Assembly: GCA_001464935.1 (NCBI GenBank)
Contig: LNEL01000050.1
Coordinates: 1 to 64,000 of the forward strand
Source of the DNA: Gammaproteobacteria bacterium Ga0077536
Lineage (GTDB): Bacteria; Pseudomonadota; Gammaproteobacteria; Ga0077536
Direction: 5' to 3'
Length of the DNA stretch: 64,000 nucleotides
Shown piece by piece: positions 52,243 through 61,473 of the stretch. Position 1 is the stretch's first letter, and each line of letters opens with the position of its first letter. Below the pieces are notes generated by a model. The model worked only from the letters and a program-made list of their open reading frames with translations, did not search any database and was not told the DNA's origin. The position numbers and the translations under genes were made by a program.

Positions 52243-54843
52243 TCAGCCGTTCGCCGTCAGCATCTCCGCCGTGTTGCCACCCTGCAGTCGGGCCAGCAGC
52301 CTTTCCATCGACAGCACGAGCAGCGGTGAAGTCTGGTTGCCGTCGCCGCCCAGGGGCACCACGAGGCCCTCGAGCAGCTGCATCATTGCGTGGCCGACGA
52401 AGGGCACCGCCTGGAGGCTCGCGCTGGCGATGTCGGGAATTTCGCCGAGCGCGTCGACGAGGATGCCGAACGCCGCCGCATCGGGTGCTGCACGCAGCAC
52501 CACCACCTGCGCGCCACCCGGCCGCCCGGCAGCGCCGCCGCGCAGCTCGGCGAGTTCGTAGACGGGCAGCGTGCCGTTGCGCCAGGTCGTCATGCCTGCG
52601 ACCTGGCCGCCGGTGCCGGGCACGCCGATGACGCCGCTGCCGTCGATCGCTTCCTCGACGTAGCGGCTCGGCAGCCCATACAGACTGTCGCCGATCGCGA
52701 AACTCGCGAGCTCAACGCGCTCGGCCCCCGGGGCCGGTGTCGGCCACGCCTGGGCGGCCACGGCGCGGGCGGGCGCGCTGCCCGCCGCGACTGCGCCTTC
52801 CAGCAGCGGGACATAGACCAGTGCGAGCACTTCGTTGCGATAGGCGTCGGACGCTGACTTGTACTCACGATAGCCGGCCGACACCCGCGCGCCGACCGCG
52901 TAGTGGCCGCCACGAAAGGGCAGCATCATCGACAGCTGCTCGCCGGCGCCCAGGGCCGCCATCCGCTCGTCGAGTGCCAGGTGCGTGCCGGGCGGGAGAT
53001 CGGCGTCGGTGCTCGCGATGACGAGGCCGTCGCGCTGCACGAACAGGCCGAGACAGCCCTCGCGCAGCCTGCCTTCGTGATCGCGCGGGAGCGAGTCGGC
53101 GAGCATCGAGCGGAACTGCGGCTCGCTGTCGAACACGATGGCCACGCCGCCGACCGTCCCCGCGCCTCCGGTGCCGCGCACGGCGGCGCAATACACGTAG
53201 GTGGGTCTGCCGCCGTACAGGGCGCTCGCCTCGAAGGCCGACACGCAGTAATCCTGCGTGCTGCGCAGCGCCAGTGTCTGCGTGACCCAGTCGGCCTCGA
53301 GGCGCGTGCCGAGCAGATGCCGCTGGCTGTCGTTCGACACCGCGCGCACGCGCCCTTCGCGGTCGAACAGCAGCAGATCCGTGTACACGGTATACAGCCG
53401 ATTGATCGCCGACAGCACCGCGCACATCTGATCGGCCTGTGCGTCGGCGTCCGCGCCGCGCGACAGCGCAGCGCCGAACAGGCTGGTCAGCGCCCACCAG
53501 CGGCAGTCGTTCGCGCGCTCGTACAGGTTACGGTCCATGATGTCGATCGCCAGCGCGGCCTGCGCGCCGCAGTCGCGCAGCAGCGAGGACACGACCGTCT
53601 CGTTCAGGTGCCGGATCGAGCGCCCGAACACATCGCGTGTGCGGCCGCCAATCCTGCCGATTTCCCACAGCAGGGTTTTCGAGAACGCATTGCCGGCGGC
53701 CAGCCGGCTCTGCGCGACATTGCCGTTCCACACCGCGCGGTTCAGCTCGGCCTGGATGCGCCCGGCCTGCGTCGGGATGTCGCGCAGCTCGGCCGCGAAA
53801 AGGCGTTCGCTCTGCAGCAGCGCCGCGAGCAGATGCGGCGCGAGTTCGTGCAGCATGGCCACACCGTCGACGTCGTAGGCGTGCTCGATCGGCACCATCA
53901 CGTGGCCGCGCCAGCCGGGCCCGGCGTAGCCCTGGTAGCCCGCGGTCGCGCGTGTCGCCGCGGCGTATTCGCGGCCTGCAAAGCGCAGTGGCCGCGCATC
54001 GCCATGCGCCAGGTCCTCGATGCGCGCGCCGACGGGGACCTGGCCGGGATCGCTGCTCGCGATCACGCGGTGGTCGGCGTCGAGCAACGTGATGACCGTC
54101 CAGTCCTGCGCATCGCTCAGATTGCCGAAGATGCGGCTGCACTCGTTGTCGAGCCGGAAGCACAGGCACAGCACGCCGACGGCACGCCGTCCGTCCGGCG
54201 CCATCACGCGGTACGAATACAGCAGCACGGGGCCCGCACCGGGCTTCAGATCGCTCGGGCGATAGGTTTCGACATAGGCCTCTTCGGTGACGAGTGCAGC
54301 GTGGATCAGGGGATCGGTGCTCGTGCTGACCGGCAGGCTGTCGTCGAGCTGGGCGAGCACGCGGCCGTCGGGCGCGAGCAGGATGATGTCGTGATAGACG
54401 GAATACTTGCGCACGTATTCGTTCATGCGCATCAGCACGCCACCGCGCGCGGCGGCGATATCGTCGTCGCTCATCTGCGCCGCGCGCTCGGCGAATGCGC
54501 AGAGATCGCTGTCCATCGCGAGAAAGCCGATATCGGCGGTGCGCTCGAACAGGTTGCGCACCAGGATGTCGATGGCCACCTGTGCGCGGAAGCCGATGTC
54601 GATCGCGGTCTTGTGCTTGAGTTCCGCGGCAAGACTGCCGAGTAGCCGTGAGGACAGCGCCTCGAAGCCGGCGCGCGTGCCGTTGATCTCGATGCCCGTG
54701 CCCGACATCTCGCTCAGCAGGGCGAGGTTGTCCCACACGGCCTGCAGGTTCACGAGCGCTTCGCGATACTCCTCGACCTGATCCATGTGCCGGATGAACG
54801 CCACGAGCTCCTGCGCGAGCTCAACGCCTTTGTACACAGCCAT
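52243..54843 (-). CDS. Soluble double-sensor (Cache-like) protein with C-terminal CheW domain
   Basis: 866-aa protein with no signal peptide or membrane helix. It holds two related sensor units, about residues 60-400 and 420-680: each has a helical stretch with AIDILVRNLFERTAD or AIDIMDRNLYERAND and then a PDC/Cache-like core (VYHDIILLAPDGRVLAQLDD; VYTDLLLFDREGRVRAVSND). The C-terminal 150 residues are a CheW domain (ELASFAIGDSLYGLPSRYVEEAIDG). It has no receptor methylation domain. Thus it may bring a cytoplasmic signal directly to CheA-receptor arrays. Start ATG 54843 (MAVYKGVELAQEL); the frame extends to 55170 without protein-like content. Upstream 54844-55138 holds only its leader and presumed promoter. 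Confidence 0.78.
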   Translation of the reverse strand: MAVYKGVELAQELVAFIRHMDQVEEYREALVNLQAVWDNLALLSEMSGTGIEINGTRAGFEALSSRLLGSLAAELKHKTAIDIGFRAQVAIDILVRNLFERTADIGFLAMDSDLCAFAERAAQMSDDDIAAARGGVLMRMNEYVRKYSVYHDIILLAPDGRVLAQLDDSLPVSTSTDPLIHAALVTEEAYVETYRPSDLKPGAGPVLLYSYRVMAPDGRRAVGVLCLCFRLDNECSRIFGNLSDAQDWTVITLLDADHRVIASSDPGQVPVGARIEDLAHGDARPLRFAGREYAAATRATAGYQGYAGPGWRGHVMVPIEHAYDVDGVAMLHELAPHLLAALLQSERLFAAELRDIPTQAGRIQAELNRAVWNGNVAQSRLAAGNAFSKTLLWEIGRIGGRTRDVFGRSIRHLNETVVSSLLRDCGAQAALAIDIMDRNLYERANDCRWWALTSLFGAALSRGADADAQADQMCAVLSAINRLYTVYTDLLLFDREGRVRAVSNDSQRHLLGTRLEADWVTQTLALRSTQDYCVSAFEASALYGGRPTYVYCAAVRGTGGAGTVGGVAIVFDSEPQFRSMLADSLPRDHEGRLREGCLGLFVQRDGLVIASTDADLPPGTHLALDERMAALGAGEQLSMMLPFRGGHYAVGARVSAGYREYKSASDAYRNEVLALVYVPLLEGAVAAGSAPARAVAAQAWPTPAPGAERVELASFAIGDSLYGLPSRYVEEAIDGSGVIGVPGTGGQVAGMTTWRNGTLPVYELAELRGGAAGRPGGAQVVVLRAAPDAAAFGILVDALGEIPDIASASLQAVPFVGHAMMQLLEGLVVPLGGDGNQTSPLLVLSMERLLARLQGGNTAEMLTANG

Positions 54844-55138
54844 CGATGTGACCCCGTCAGCCTGATGAATTGCGGTGTTCTTCGTTCGTATTGCGCATCG
54901 ACGAAAATACGGTGCGCCGCCCGATCGATGGCGTCCTGACCGCCGATTCCTTGAACGGTCGCGCGGGACGCACCGCACCGGCGCGCCCTTTTGCGCAGGC
55001 TTGGTGCAAACGCCGAAAAGCCGCGATTCGAAAGCGCTGGCATCGCTATGCCGGGCCGGGGAAGCGGATGCAGTCGCGTTGAAGACCCCGGGTTCTCTCA
55101 GCACGACACGCGCATCCGGCACCGCGTGACCTGACGCC

Positions 55139-55678
55139 TCAGAACAGATCCCCCTGCCCGTGCCGGTCATACACCAGCCGCTCGCCGTCGACGCGCAGCG
55201 ACGGATGCGGCGTGTGCGGCTGCAGGCTGCCGTCGGCGCGGATGTGCGACACGGGCTGCCCGCGTACCGTCAGCACGTCCGCGATGAACTGACGGTGGCA
55301 ATGGACGTGGTCTGCCTCTGCACACATCACGGCGAGCCGATGGCGGTCGGCCGCGACGATGAGCCTGTCGATGGCGTCGACGAAGTCCGCGTCAGCGAGA
55401 TGCGCGGCGTAGGCGCGAAACGCCGGTTCCGCCAGAGCCGTGTGGATGGAGGGCTCGCGCACCTCGCGCAGGCCGCCGAGCGGCTGGCCCAGCCAGCGAT
55501 AGCGGATGCCGTGCGCGGCGAGGGCGGTGTCCAGTGCTTCGCGGTTGAATTGCGGATGCCGGCGCGAGTAGGGCGCGGCGCGCACGTCGACCAGCAGCGT
55601 GATCCGGTGTGCCGCCAGCAGCGCCGCGAACGTCTGGAGGTCGTGCCTGCTGTGGCCGATGGTGAAGAGAGCCGTCAT
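55139..55678 (-). CDS. DUF488 domain-containing protein
   Basis: 179-aa protein with the DUF488 signatures: LFTIGHSRHDLQTF at the start, LLVDVRAAPYSRRHPQFN, YRWLGQPLGG, and a Cys/His cluster CAEADHVHCHR. DUF488 proteins are of unknown function, though the Cys and His suggest a metal or nucleophile site. ATG 55678 begins MTALFTIGH; the open frame continues far upstream across the AguB promoter and gene, which is shadow. Divergent from aguB with a 69-base gap. Confidence 0.8.
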   Translation of the reverse strand: MTALFTIGHSRHDLQTFAALLAAHRITLLVDVRAAPYSRRHPQFNREALDTALAAHGIRYRWLGQPLGGLREVREPSIHTALAEPAFRAYAAHLADADFVDAIDRLIVAADRHRLAVMCAEADHVHCHRQFIADVLTVRGQPVSHIRADGSLQPHTPHPSLRVDGERLVYDRHGQGDLF

Positions 55679-55747
55679 CGTCTTCTGGCGTGTTGCTGAG
55701 CAGGCGTTTATTGTCGTCGAAAACCGCGCCCGCGTAAGGAGAGCCAC

Positions 55748-56605
55748 ATGCGCCACATCACCGTCGCCGCCACCCAGATGGCCTGCAGCTGGGATCTCGA
55801 GGCCAATATCGCCAACGCGACGCGCCTCGTGCGACAGGCGCGCGAGGCCGGCGCCGATCTCGTGTTGCTGCAGGAGCTGTTCGAGACGCCGTACTTCTGC
55901 CAGGACCAGGACGCCGCGCACTTCAGCCTCGCGCACGAGGTGGGTACCAGCCCGCTGCTCTCCAGGCTGCGCGAAGTCGCGCGTGAGCTGAACGTGGTGC
56001 TGCCGGTCAGCTTCTTCGAGCGCAGCGGCAACTGTTACTTCAACTCGCTCGTGATGATCGACGCCGACGGCAGCCAGCTCGGCGTCTATCGCAAATCGCA
56101 CATTCCGCAGGGCCCGGGCTACGAGGAAAAGTTCTACTTCACGCCCGGCGACACCGGCTTCCGTGTGTGGCATACGCGGGTGGGCGTGGTGGGTGTTGCG
56201 ATCTGCTGGGACCAGTGGTTCCCGGAAGCCGCGCGCGCGATGGCGCTGATGGGCGCGGAGATCCTCTGTTATCCCACCGCCATCGGTTCCGAACCACAGG
56301 ATCCGACGCTCGATTCGCAGCCGCACTGGCAGCGCGTGATGCAGGGCCACGCGGCGGCCAACATGCTGCCGGTGGTGGCGTCGAACCGCACCGGCGTCGA
56401 ACGCGGCGAGCGCGGCGAGCTGCGTTTCTACGGCAGCTCCTTCATCGCCGACGTGACGGGTGAGATCGTCGCCGGCGCCGCGCGCGACGGCGAGGCCGTG
56501 CTGACCGCGCGCTTCGATCTCGACGACTGCCACGCGCGCCGCTCGGCATGGGGGCTGTTCCGCGATCGTCGCCCCGATCTCTACGAGCGCCTGCTCGGCC
56601 ACTGA
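55748..56605 (+). CDS. aguB: N-carbamoylputrescine amidase
   Basis: 285-aa nitrilase-superfamily amidase. The catalytic triad is Glu43 (LLQELFETPYF), Lys116 (YRKSHIPQGPGY) and Cys153 (AICWDQWFPEAAR). RKSHIPQGPGYEEKFYF with TPTAIGSEP-like YPTAIGSEPQDP is characteristic of AguB, which turns N-carbamoylputrescine into putrescine, CO2 and ammonia. AAGGAG lies 8 bases before the ATG. The first enzyme of this route, SpeA, is encoded at 61474-63432; agmatine deiminase (AguA) is not in the window. Confidence 0.92.
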   Translation: MRHITVAATQMACSWDLEANIANATRLVRQAREAGADLVLLQELFETPYFCQDQDAAHFSLAHEVGTSPLLSRLREVARELNVVLPVSFFERSGNCYFNSLVMIDADGSQLGVYRKSHIPQGPGYEEKFYFTPGDTGFRVWHTRVGVVGVAICWDQWFPEAARAMALMGAEILCYPTAIGSEPQDPTLDSQPHWQRVMQGHAAANMLPVVASNRTGVERGERGELRFYGSSFIADVTGEIVAGAARDGEAVLTARFDLDDCHARRSAWGLFRDRRPDLYERLLGH

Positions 56606-56735
56606 CGCACTGCACACCTGTATTCGCGGGTATTGCAGGCCCCGGTGCGGTGGTAGCATTCAGCGACTGTCGACATCGATGCGCGACCTGCCGGCGCTGC
56701 CCGGCGGCGTCGCGCGCCACCCAGGGGAGAACTGC

Positions 56736-57116
56736 ATGGCTGTGCGTAAGACCAAGCCCGCATCGCGCCTGCCGCAAGGCTTCACGGCGCTCGAATGCTG
56801 GCTCGACGACTGGGTGCTCGCGGATTCCACCGCGCGCCACGAAAAAAGACTGAACACCCCACTGGCCGAGACGCGCGCATTCTACGATGCGATGCTGCCG
56901 CAGGCCGAAGCGGTGCTCGCGTATCTGTCGACCCGTGAACTCGGGGCACTCGACGCGAACGACGAGCGTCTGCTGAAACTGATGCTGTCGCTCGCCGAAA
57001 TCGGCCCCGCGATTGAATGGTACGGCACCGGCAACTACCCGGACGCCTTCGATGCGCGCCGCTTTCCGCTGATCGTCACCCTGTCCGACACCGCTGCACA
57101 GGTGCAAGCCCCATGA
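56736..57116 (+). CDS. Uncharacterised 126-aa protein coupled to a Rieske oxygenase
   Basis: 126-aa soluble, mostly helical protein (FTALECWLDDWVLADSTARH; TPLAETRAFYDAMLPQAEAV; LSLAEIGPAIEWYGTGNY). No signal peptide, no metal-binding motif and no named domain that I recognise. Start ATG 56736 has AGGGGAG upstream. Its stop overlaps the start of the Rieske gene (ATGA), which implies tight coexpression; an accessory or maturation role for the oxygenase is a guess. Confidence 0.65.
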   Translation: MAVRKTKPASRLPQGFTALECWLDDWVLADSTARHEKRLNTPLAETRAFYDAMLPQAEAVLAYLSTRELGALDANDERLLKLMLSLAEIGPAIEWYGTGNYPDAFDARRFPLIVTLSDTAAQVQAP

Positions 57117-58387
57117 ATGAGAAAGTCACCCTCACGCCGGCCAACCTCACGCTGCGCCACCCCGAACTCGGCACGGGCCCCGTGCCGGCCGACGCCTACT
57201 GGAAGCCCGAGTGGTATCAGCGCGAACTCGACGCCATCTTCAAGCGCGCATGGATGTGCGTGGGCCGCGTCGAGCAGGCCGCAAAACCCGGCGACTTCTT
57301 CCAGAAGCCGATCCCGACGTTCAACTTCAACGTGATCGTCGCGCGCGGCAAGGACAAGCAGCTCCGCGCGTTCTACAACGTGTGCCAGCATCGCGGCAAC
57401 CACATCGAACTGCGCGACCACGGCCACTGCGTGGCGTTCACCTGCCCGTTTCACGGCTGGACCTACGGGCTCGATGGCAAGCTCGTCGGCGTGCCCGATC
57501 AGAAGGCCTTCTTCGACCTCGACAAGGACAAGCTGCGGCTCAAGGAGCTGCCGCTCGATATCTGGGAGGGCTTCATCTTCGTGAACCTGTCGCCCGAGCC
57601 GCCGATGACGCTCAAGGAGTTCCTCGGTGACCATGGCAGGGATCTCGAGGGCTATCCGTTCGAACGCGGCACCGCGATTTTCGAATACGAGGGTACGTTC
57701 AACTGCAACTGGAAGTGCATGGTCGACTCGTTCTGCGAGACCTACCACGTGCCCGTGCTGCACCGGCATTCGGTCAAGGACACGCTGGCAGGCCCCGACA
57801 ACCCGCACGGCCGGCTGATCGACATCCGCTTGAAGGGCCCCCACCGCACGCAGTCCGTGTGGGGCAACATGGCCTATCAGCCCAACCCCGTGCAGGGTCT
57901 TGCGTTCCGCAACGCGCCGGGGCCGTCGGTGACGAGCGGGGCGGTCGATGAGTCGACGAAGCTGCCGAAAGGCCTGAACGAGACGCGCGCGCCGAACTGG
58001 TCGATCGATGTCACAGTGTTCTTCCCGAACTGGATCATCGTGATGGGCAGCGGCATGTACTTCACGCACCAGATGTGGCCGCTGTCCGAGAACAAAGTGG
58101 TGTGGCAGATGCGCGGCTACATGCGTCCGGCGACGACCGCCGCGCAGCGCTTCGGCCAGGAGAACTCGATGGTCGAACTGCGCGATGCGGTGCTCGAAGA
58201 CTGCAACACGCTGGAGCGCATCCAGTCCTCGCTCGACCAGGGCCTGATCACCGAGTTCATTTTCCACGATCACGAACTTGCGCTGCGCCACCAGTACCAC
58301 GTGGTGCAGCAGTGGGTGAAGGACTACGAGAAGGGCCTGAAGAAGGCGAAGAAGGCTGCCAAGAAGGGCGCCGGCAAAAAGAACTAA
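57113..58387 (+). CDS. Rieske non-haem iron oxygenase, alpha subunit
   Basis: 424-aa ring-hydroxylating-type oxygenase. Rieske site: CQHRGN (Cys91, His93) and CPFHGW (Cys111, His114). Iron site: CETYHVPVLH (His212, His217). No beta subunit, ferredoxin or reductase is adjacent, so it is probably an alpha-only (homotrimeric) oxygenase fed by a distant reductase. The last 16 or so residues are a Lys/Ala-rich tail (KKAKKAAKKGAGKKN). It differs in sequence from the alpha subunit at 40525-41793. Translationally coupled to the 126-aa protein and 17 bases before the PQQ dehydrogenase. Substrate unknown. Confidence 0.87.
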   Translation: MNEKVTLTPANLTLRHPELGTGPVPADAYWKPEWYQRELDAIFKRAWMCVGRVEQAAKPGDFFQKPIPTFNFNVIVARGKDKQLRAFYNVCQHRGNHIELRDHGHCVAFTCPFHGWTYGLDGKLVGVPDQKAFFDLDKDKLRLKELPLDIWEGFIFVNLSPEPPMTLKEFLGDHGRDLEGYPFERGTAIFEYEGTFNCNWKCMVDSFCETYHVPVLHRHSVKDTLAGPDNPHGRLIDIRLKGPHRTQSVWGNMAYQPNPVQGLAFRNAPGPSVTSGAVDESTKLPKGLNETRAPNWSIDVTVFFPNWIIVMGSGMYFTHQMWPLSENKVVWQMRGYMRPATTAAQRFGQENSMVELRDAVLEDCNTLERIQSSLDQGLITEFIFHDHELALRHQYHVVQQWVKDYEKGLKKAKKAAKKGAGKKN

Positions 58388-58404
58388 CGGACAGGGGAGT
58401 GAGC

Positions 58405-60480
58405 ATGAGAGTAATCAGCTTGGCGGCGCTGGCCGTCGGCATCCTTGCGTGCGCCGCGCACGCTGAGACCGTCGTCGACGACAAGGCCCTTGCGGACGAA
58501 CAGCAGGGCGACAACTGGCTCGGCTACGGCCGCACACATTCGGAACAGCGCTACAGCCCGCTCGATCAGATCAACAGCGGCAACGTCGCCAAGCTCGGCG
58601 TCGACTGGGTGCTCGAACTGCCGAAGGATCGCTCGCTGATCGCCACCCCGCTCGTCGTCGACGGCGTGATGTACTTCAACGGCAGCTTCAGTGTGACGCG
58701 CGCGGTCGATGCGAAGACCGGCAAGGTGCTGTGGGAGTACGACCCGAAGGTCATCGAACACGCCGGAGACCGCTTCCGTATCATGTGGGACTGGAACCGA
58801 GGTATCGCCTACTGGAAGGGCAAGGTGCTGGTGCCAACCGTCGACGGCCGGCTCATCGCGGTCGATGCGAAGACCGGCAAGGAACTGTGGAGCGCGCAGA
58901 CCTTCGATCCGAAGGACGCGCTGTTCATCTCCGGCGCCCCGCGCGTGTTCCGCGACAAGGTGATCATCGGCAACGGCGGCACCGAGTGGGGGCCGGCGCG
59001 CGGCTTCGTCACCGCCTACGACGTCGAGACCGGCAAGGAGGCATGGCGCTTCTACACCGTGCCCGGCAACCCGGCGGACGGCTTCGAGAACAAGACCATG
59101 GAGATGGCCGCGAAGACCTGGACCGGCGAATGGTGGAAGCACGGCGGCGGTGGCACCGTGTGGCACGGCATGACCTACGATCCCGAGTTCAACCGCGTGT
59201 ACATCGGCACCGGCAACGGCTCTCCGTGGAACCAGAAGATGCGCAGCCCTGACGGCGGCGACAACCTGTTCCTGTGTTCGATAGTCGCGGTCGACGCCGA
59301 CACCGGCGAGTACGTGTGGCACTACCAGACCACCCCCGGCGAAACCTGGGACTACAACTCGAACATGGATATCGTGCTCGCCGATCTGGCGATCGACGGC
59401 AAGCCGGTGAAAGCGCTGATGCACGCGCCGAAGAACGGCTTCTTCTACGTGATCGATCGCAGCACCGGCAAGCTCGTGTCGGCCGAGAAATTCGGCAAGG
59501 TCGACTGGGCCACGCACATCGACATGCAGACCGGCCGCCCCGTCGAGCGTGAAGGCGCACGCTATGAAGACGGCGAGGAACTCGTGTGGCCCGGTCCCTT
59601 CGGCACGCACAACTGGCCGGCGATGTCTTTCAACCGCGATACCGGCTACGTGTACATCCCGTCGATTGAAATGGCCGGTTTCTACAGCGACAAGTACACG
59701 AAACCCAAAGCCTGGAAGTCGCCGAACTACAAATTCGACCCCGGCGTCGACTTCCTGCGCCAGGACGGCCCGGCCGACTGGGGCTCGTCGGCGCTGCGCG
59801 CGTGGGACCCGGTGAACCAGAAGCTCATCTGGGAAGTGCCGACGCCCGGTGTGTGGAACGCAGGCACCGTCACCACGAAAGGCAGGCTCGTGTTCCAGGG
59901 CCGCTCCGACGGCGTGCTCGTCGCCTACGACGCAACCAACGGCAAGCCGCTGTGGGAACAGGCGCTGGGCTTGGGCCTATCCGCACCGCCCGTGACCTAC
60001 GCGGTCGACGGCAAGCAGTACATCGCGCAACTCGTCGGCTGGGGTGGTTCGATGACCGCGACCGGCGGTTCGATGTCCGCTCAGCACGGCTGGAGCTATC
60101 GCGCGCAACCGCGCCGGCTCGTCGTGTTCTCGCTCGACGGCAAAGGCGCGGTGCCCACCATGCCGCCGCCGGTCTTCGCACAGCCGCTGAAGGAACCCGA
60201 GTTTGTCGTCTTCGATGAACTCGCCGAACGCGGCAGCTTCGTGTGGTCCCAGTCCTGCGGCATGTGCCACGGCCCCGCCGGCACCGCCGGCGGTTATGCG
60301 CCGGATCTGCGGGCGTCCGCCGTCATGCTGAACGACAAGGCGCTGCACCAGGTGGTGTTCGAAGGCACGCGGCGCGAACTCGGCATGCCGAACTTCAAGG
60401 ACATCAACGCCGAGGATCTGAAGGCCGTGCAGCACTTCATTCGCAAGGAAGCGCGCAAGGACGGGTTGGCGCCGCAGTAG
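58405..60480 (+). CDS. PQQ-dependent dehydrogenase with C-terminal cytochrome c domain (quinohaemoprotein)
   Basis: 691-aa periplasmic enzyme: signal peptide MRVISLAALAVGILACAAHA, an eight-bladed propeller with repeated tryptophan docking motifs (DAKTGKVLWEYDP, DAKTGKELWSA, DVETGKEAWRFY), the active-site stretch PGETWDYNSNMD, and a haem c domain with CGMCH (Cys618, Cys621, His622). This is the layout of type II quinohaemoprotein alcohol dehydrogenases. The adjacent-cysteine disulfide usual in the family is missing: the matching place reads GDRFRIMWDWNRG. GGGGAG precedes the ATG. Operon with the Rieske oxygenase suggests it oxidises an alcohol or aldehyde in the same pathway. Confidence 0.88.
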   Translation: MRVISLAALAVGILACAAHAETVVDDKALADEQQGDNWLGYGRTHSEQRYSPLDQINSGNVAKLGVDWVLELPKDRSLIATPLVVDGVMYFNGSFSVTRAVDAKTGKVLWEYDPKVIEHAGDRFRIMWDWNRGIAYWKGKVLVPTVDGRLIAVDAKTGKELWSAQTFDPKDALFISGAPRVFRDKVIIGNGGTEWGPARGFVTAYDVETGKEAWRFYTVPGNPADGFENKTMEMAAKTWTGEWWKHGGGGTVWHGMTYDPEFNRVYIGTGNGSPWNQKMRSPDGGDNLFLCSIVAVDADTGEYVWHYQTTPGETWDYNSNMDIVLADLAIDGKPVKALMHAPKNGFFYVIDRSTGKLVSAEKFGKVDWATHIDMQTGRPVEREGARYEDGEELVWPGPFGTHNWPAMSFNRDTGYVYIPSIEMAGFYSDKYTKPKAWKSPNYKFDPGVDFLRQDGPADWGSSALRAWDPVNQKLIWEVPTPGVWNAGTVTTKGRLVFQGRSDGVLVAYDATNGKPLWEQALGLGLSAPPVTYAVDGKQYIAQLVGWGGSMTATGGSMSAQHGWSYRAQPRRLVVFSLDGKGAVPTMPPPVFAQPLKEPEFVVFDELAERGSFVWSQSCGMCHGPAGTAGGYAPDLRASAVMLNDKALHQVVFEGTRRELGMPNFKDINAEDLKAVQHFIRKEARKDGLAPQ

Positions 60481-60633
60481 AGACCGATGATGGGCGGAGG
60501 CGCGGTCGAACGGCTGCGTCGCCGCCTGCGGCGAGTTGATGCATCGATGCCGGGAGATTGGCATTTCAATTCGGGCGAACCCTCAATCCCCGGCCGTGGC
60601 CGTCTGGCGCGCAATCAGCACAGGTGCTTGAGA

Positions 60634-61302
60634 ATGAATGGAGTCATGAACAGGCTGATCCCGCTCGTCTTCGCTGCCATCACGTTCAGTGCTGTGAATG
60701 CAGGGGCCGCCAGCTTTCGCTTCGAGCAGGCCGGATTCGACGAAGGCGCGCAGCTGATCGGCGAGTTCTCCGGCACGGACGCCAACGGCGATCATCGACT
60801 GACCGTCGAGACGCTCCCAGGCGGCTTGACGGGAAGTGGCCCCCCCGCCGTCATCGACAACGAACTCGACCTGCTGACGGTCCGGTTCACCGGAAATTCC
60901 GCGGTAGGCGCGTTCACGCTCGACCTGTCGGCGGTACTGCAGACGCAGTTCGGAATCCCGTGCTGCGGGCCCGGCGAGTCCTACGCGTTCTACTTCGACC
61001 TGACTGACACCCTGCATCTCGAGTTCGTCGCGATGTCAGCCAGTGAAGTCATCATGCTCGTCAACGAGAGTGCGTTCGGGACCTTCGCGCTGGCGGGCGA
61101 AGCCTGCAGTTTCGTCAACGGGGGAGGCGGTTGCGCTTCCAGTAGCGGCGCGCCCTATGCGCCCCAGATCAGTGCCGTGCCCGTCCCGTCGCCGCTCCTG
61201 CTGCTGTTGTCAGCTGTTGGTGCCCTGTATGTCAGGGCGGAAAAAGGCGCGCGGAAGCGTTGTTTCGGTGAACGGAAGCTGGTCGCCGCGATACTCGACT
61301 GA
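60634..61302 (+). CDS. Exported protein with PEP-CTERM-like sorting tail
   Basis: 222-aa protein. A signal peptide (LIPLVFAAITFSAVNAGAAS) is followed by a beta-rich domain, and the C-terminus has SAVPVPSPLLLLLSAVGALY followed by Arg/Lys-rich residues, the tripartite plan of PEP-CTERM proteins handled by exosortase. The motif here is VPVPS rather than VPEPS. Four Cys lie in CCGPG and CSFVNGGGGC. Start ATG 60634 is probable, with ATG 60646 as an alternative. No known function. Confidence 0.62.
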   Translation: MNGVMNRLIPLVFAAITFSAVNAGAASFRFEQAGFDEGAQLIGEFSGTDANGDHRLTVETLPGGLTGSGPPAVIDNELDLLTVRFTGNSAVGAFTLDLSAVLQTQFGIPCCGPGESYAFYFDLTDTLHLEFVAMSASEVIMLVNESAFGTFALAGEACSFVNGGGGCASSSGAPYAPQISAVPVPSPLLLLLSAVGALYVRAEKGARKRCFGERKLVAAILD

Positions 61303-61343
61303 CAGTTATTCGGAAGCATGCCCGAACCCTCGCGCGAGCGGGT

Positions 61344-61374
61344 GTCGGGCTTCCCTTCGTCAGCCCAACCTACG
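61344..61374. repeat. Extragenic palindromic element, inverted copy
   Basis: GTCGGGCTTCCCTTCGTCAG and CCCAACCTACG is the reverse complement of the element at 50206-50240. It lies in the convergent gap between the PEP-CTERM-like gene and speA and could act as a hairpin terminator for both. Confidence 0.5.
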
Positions 61375-61473
61375 TCCGCGCCGCGGGTTGACGGCAGGTC
61401 CGTCCTCCTCTCTCTGCAAGCAGCGGGGCCGTGCAGCCGACCGGCGCAACCGTGACTTGCGTCTTGAGCGCGA

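Noticed and set aside
55139..56659. 506-aa version of the DUF488 protein
   Set aside because: The DUF488 domain begins at MTALFTIGH (55678); the upstream part of the frame is antisense to aguB.
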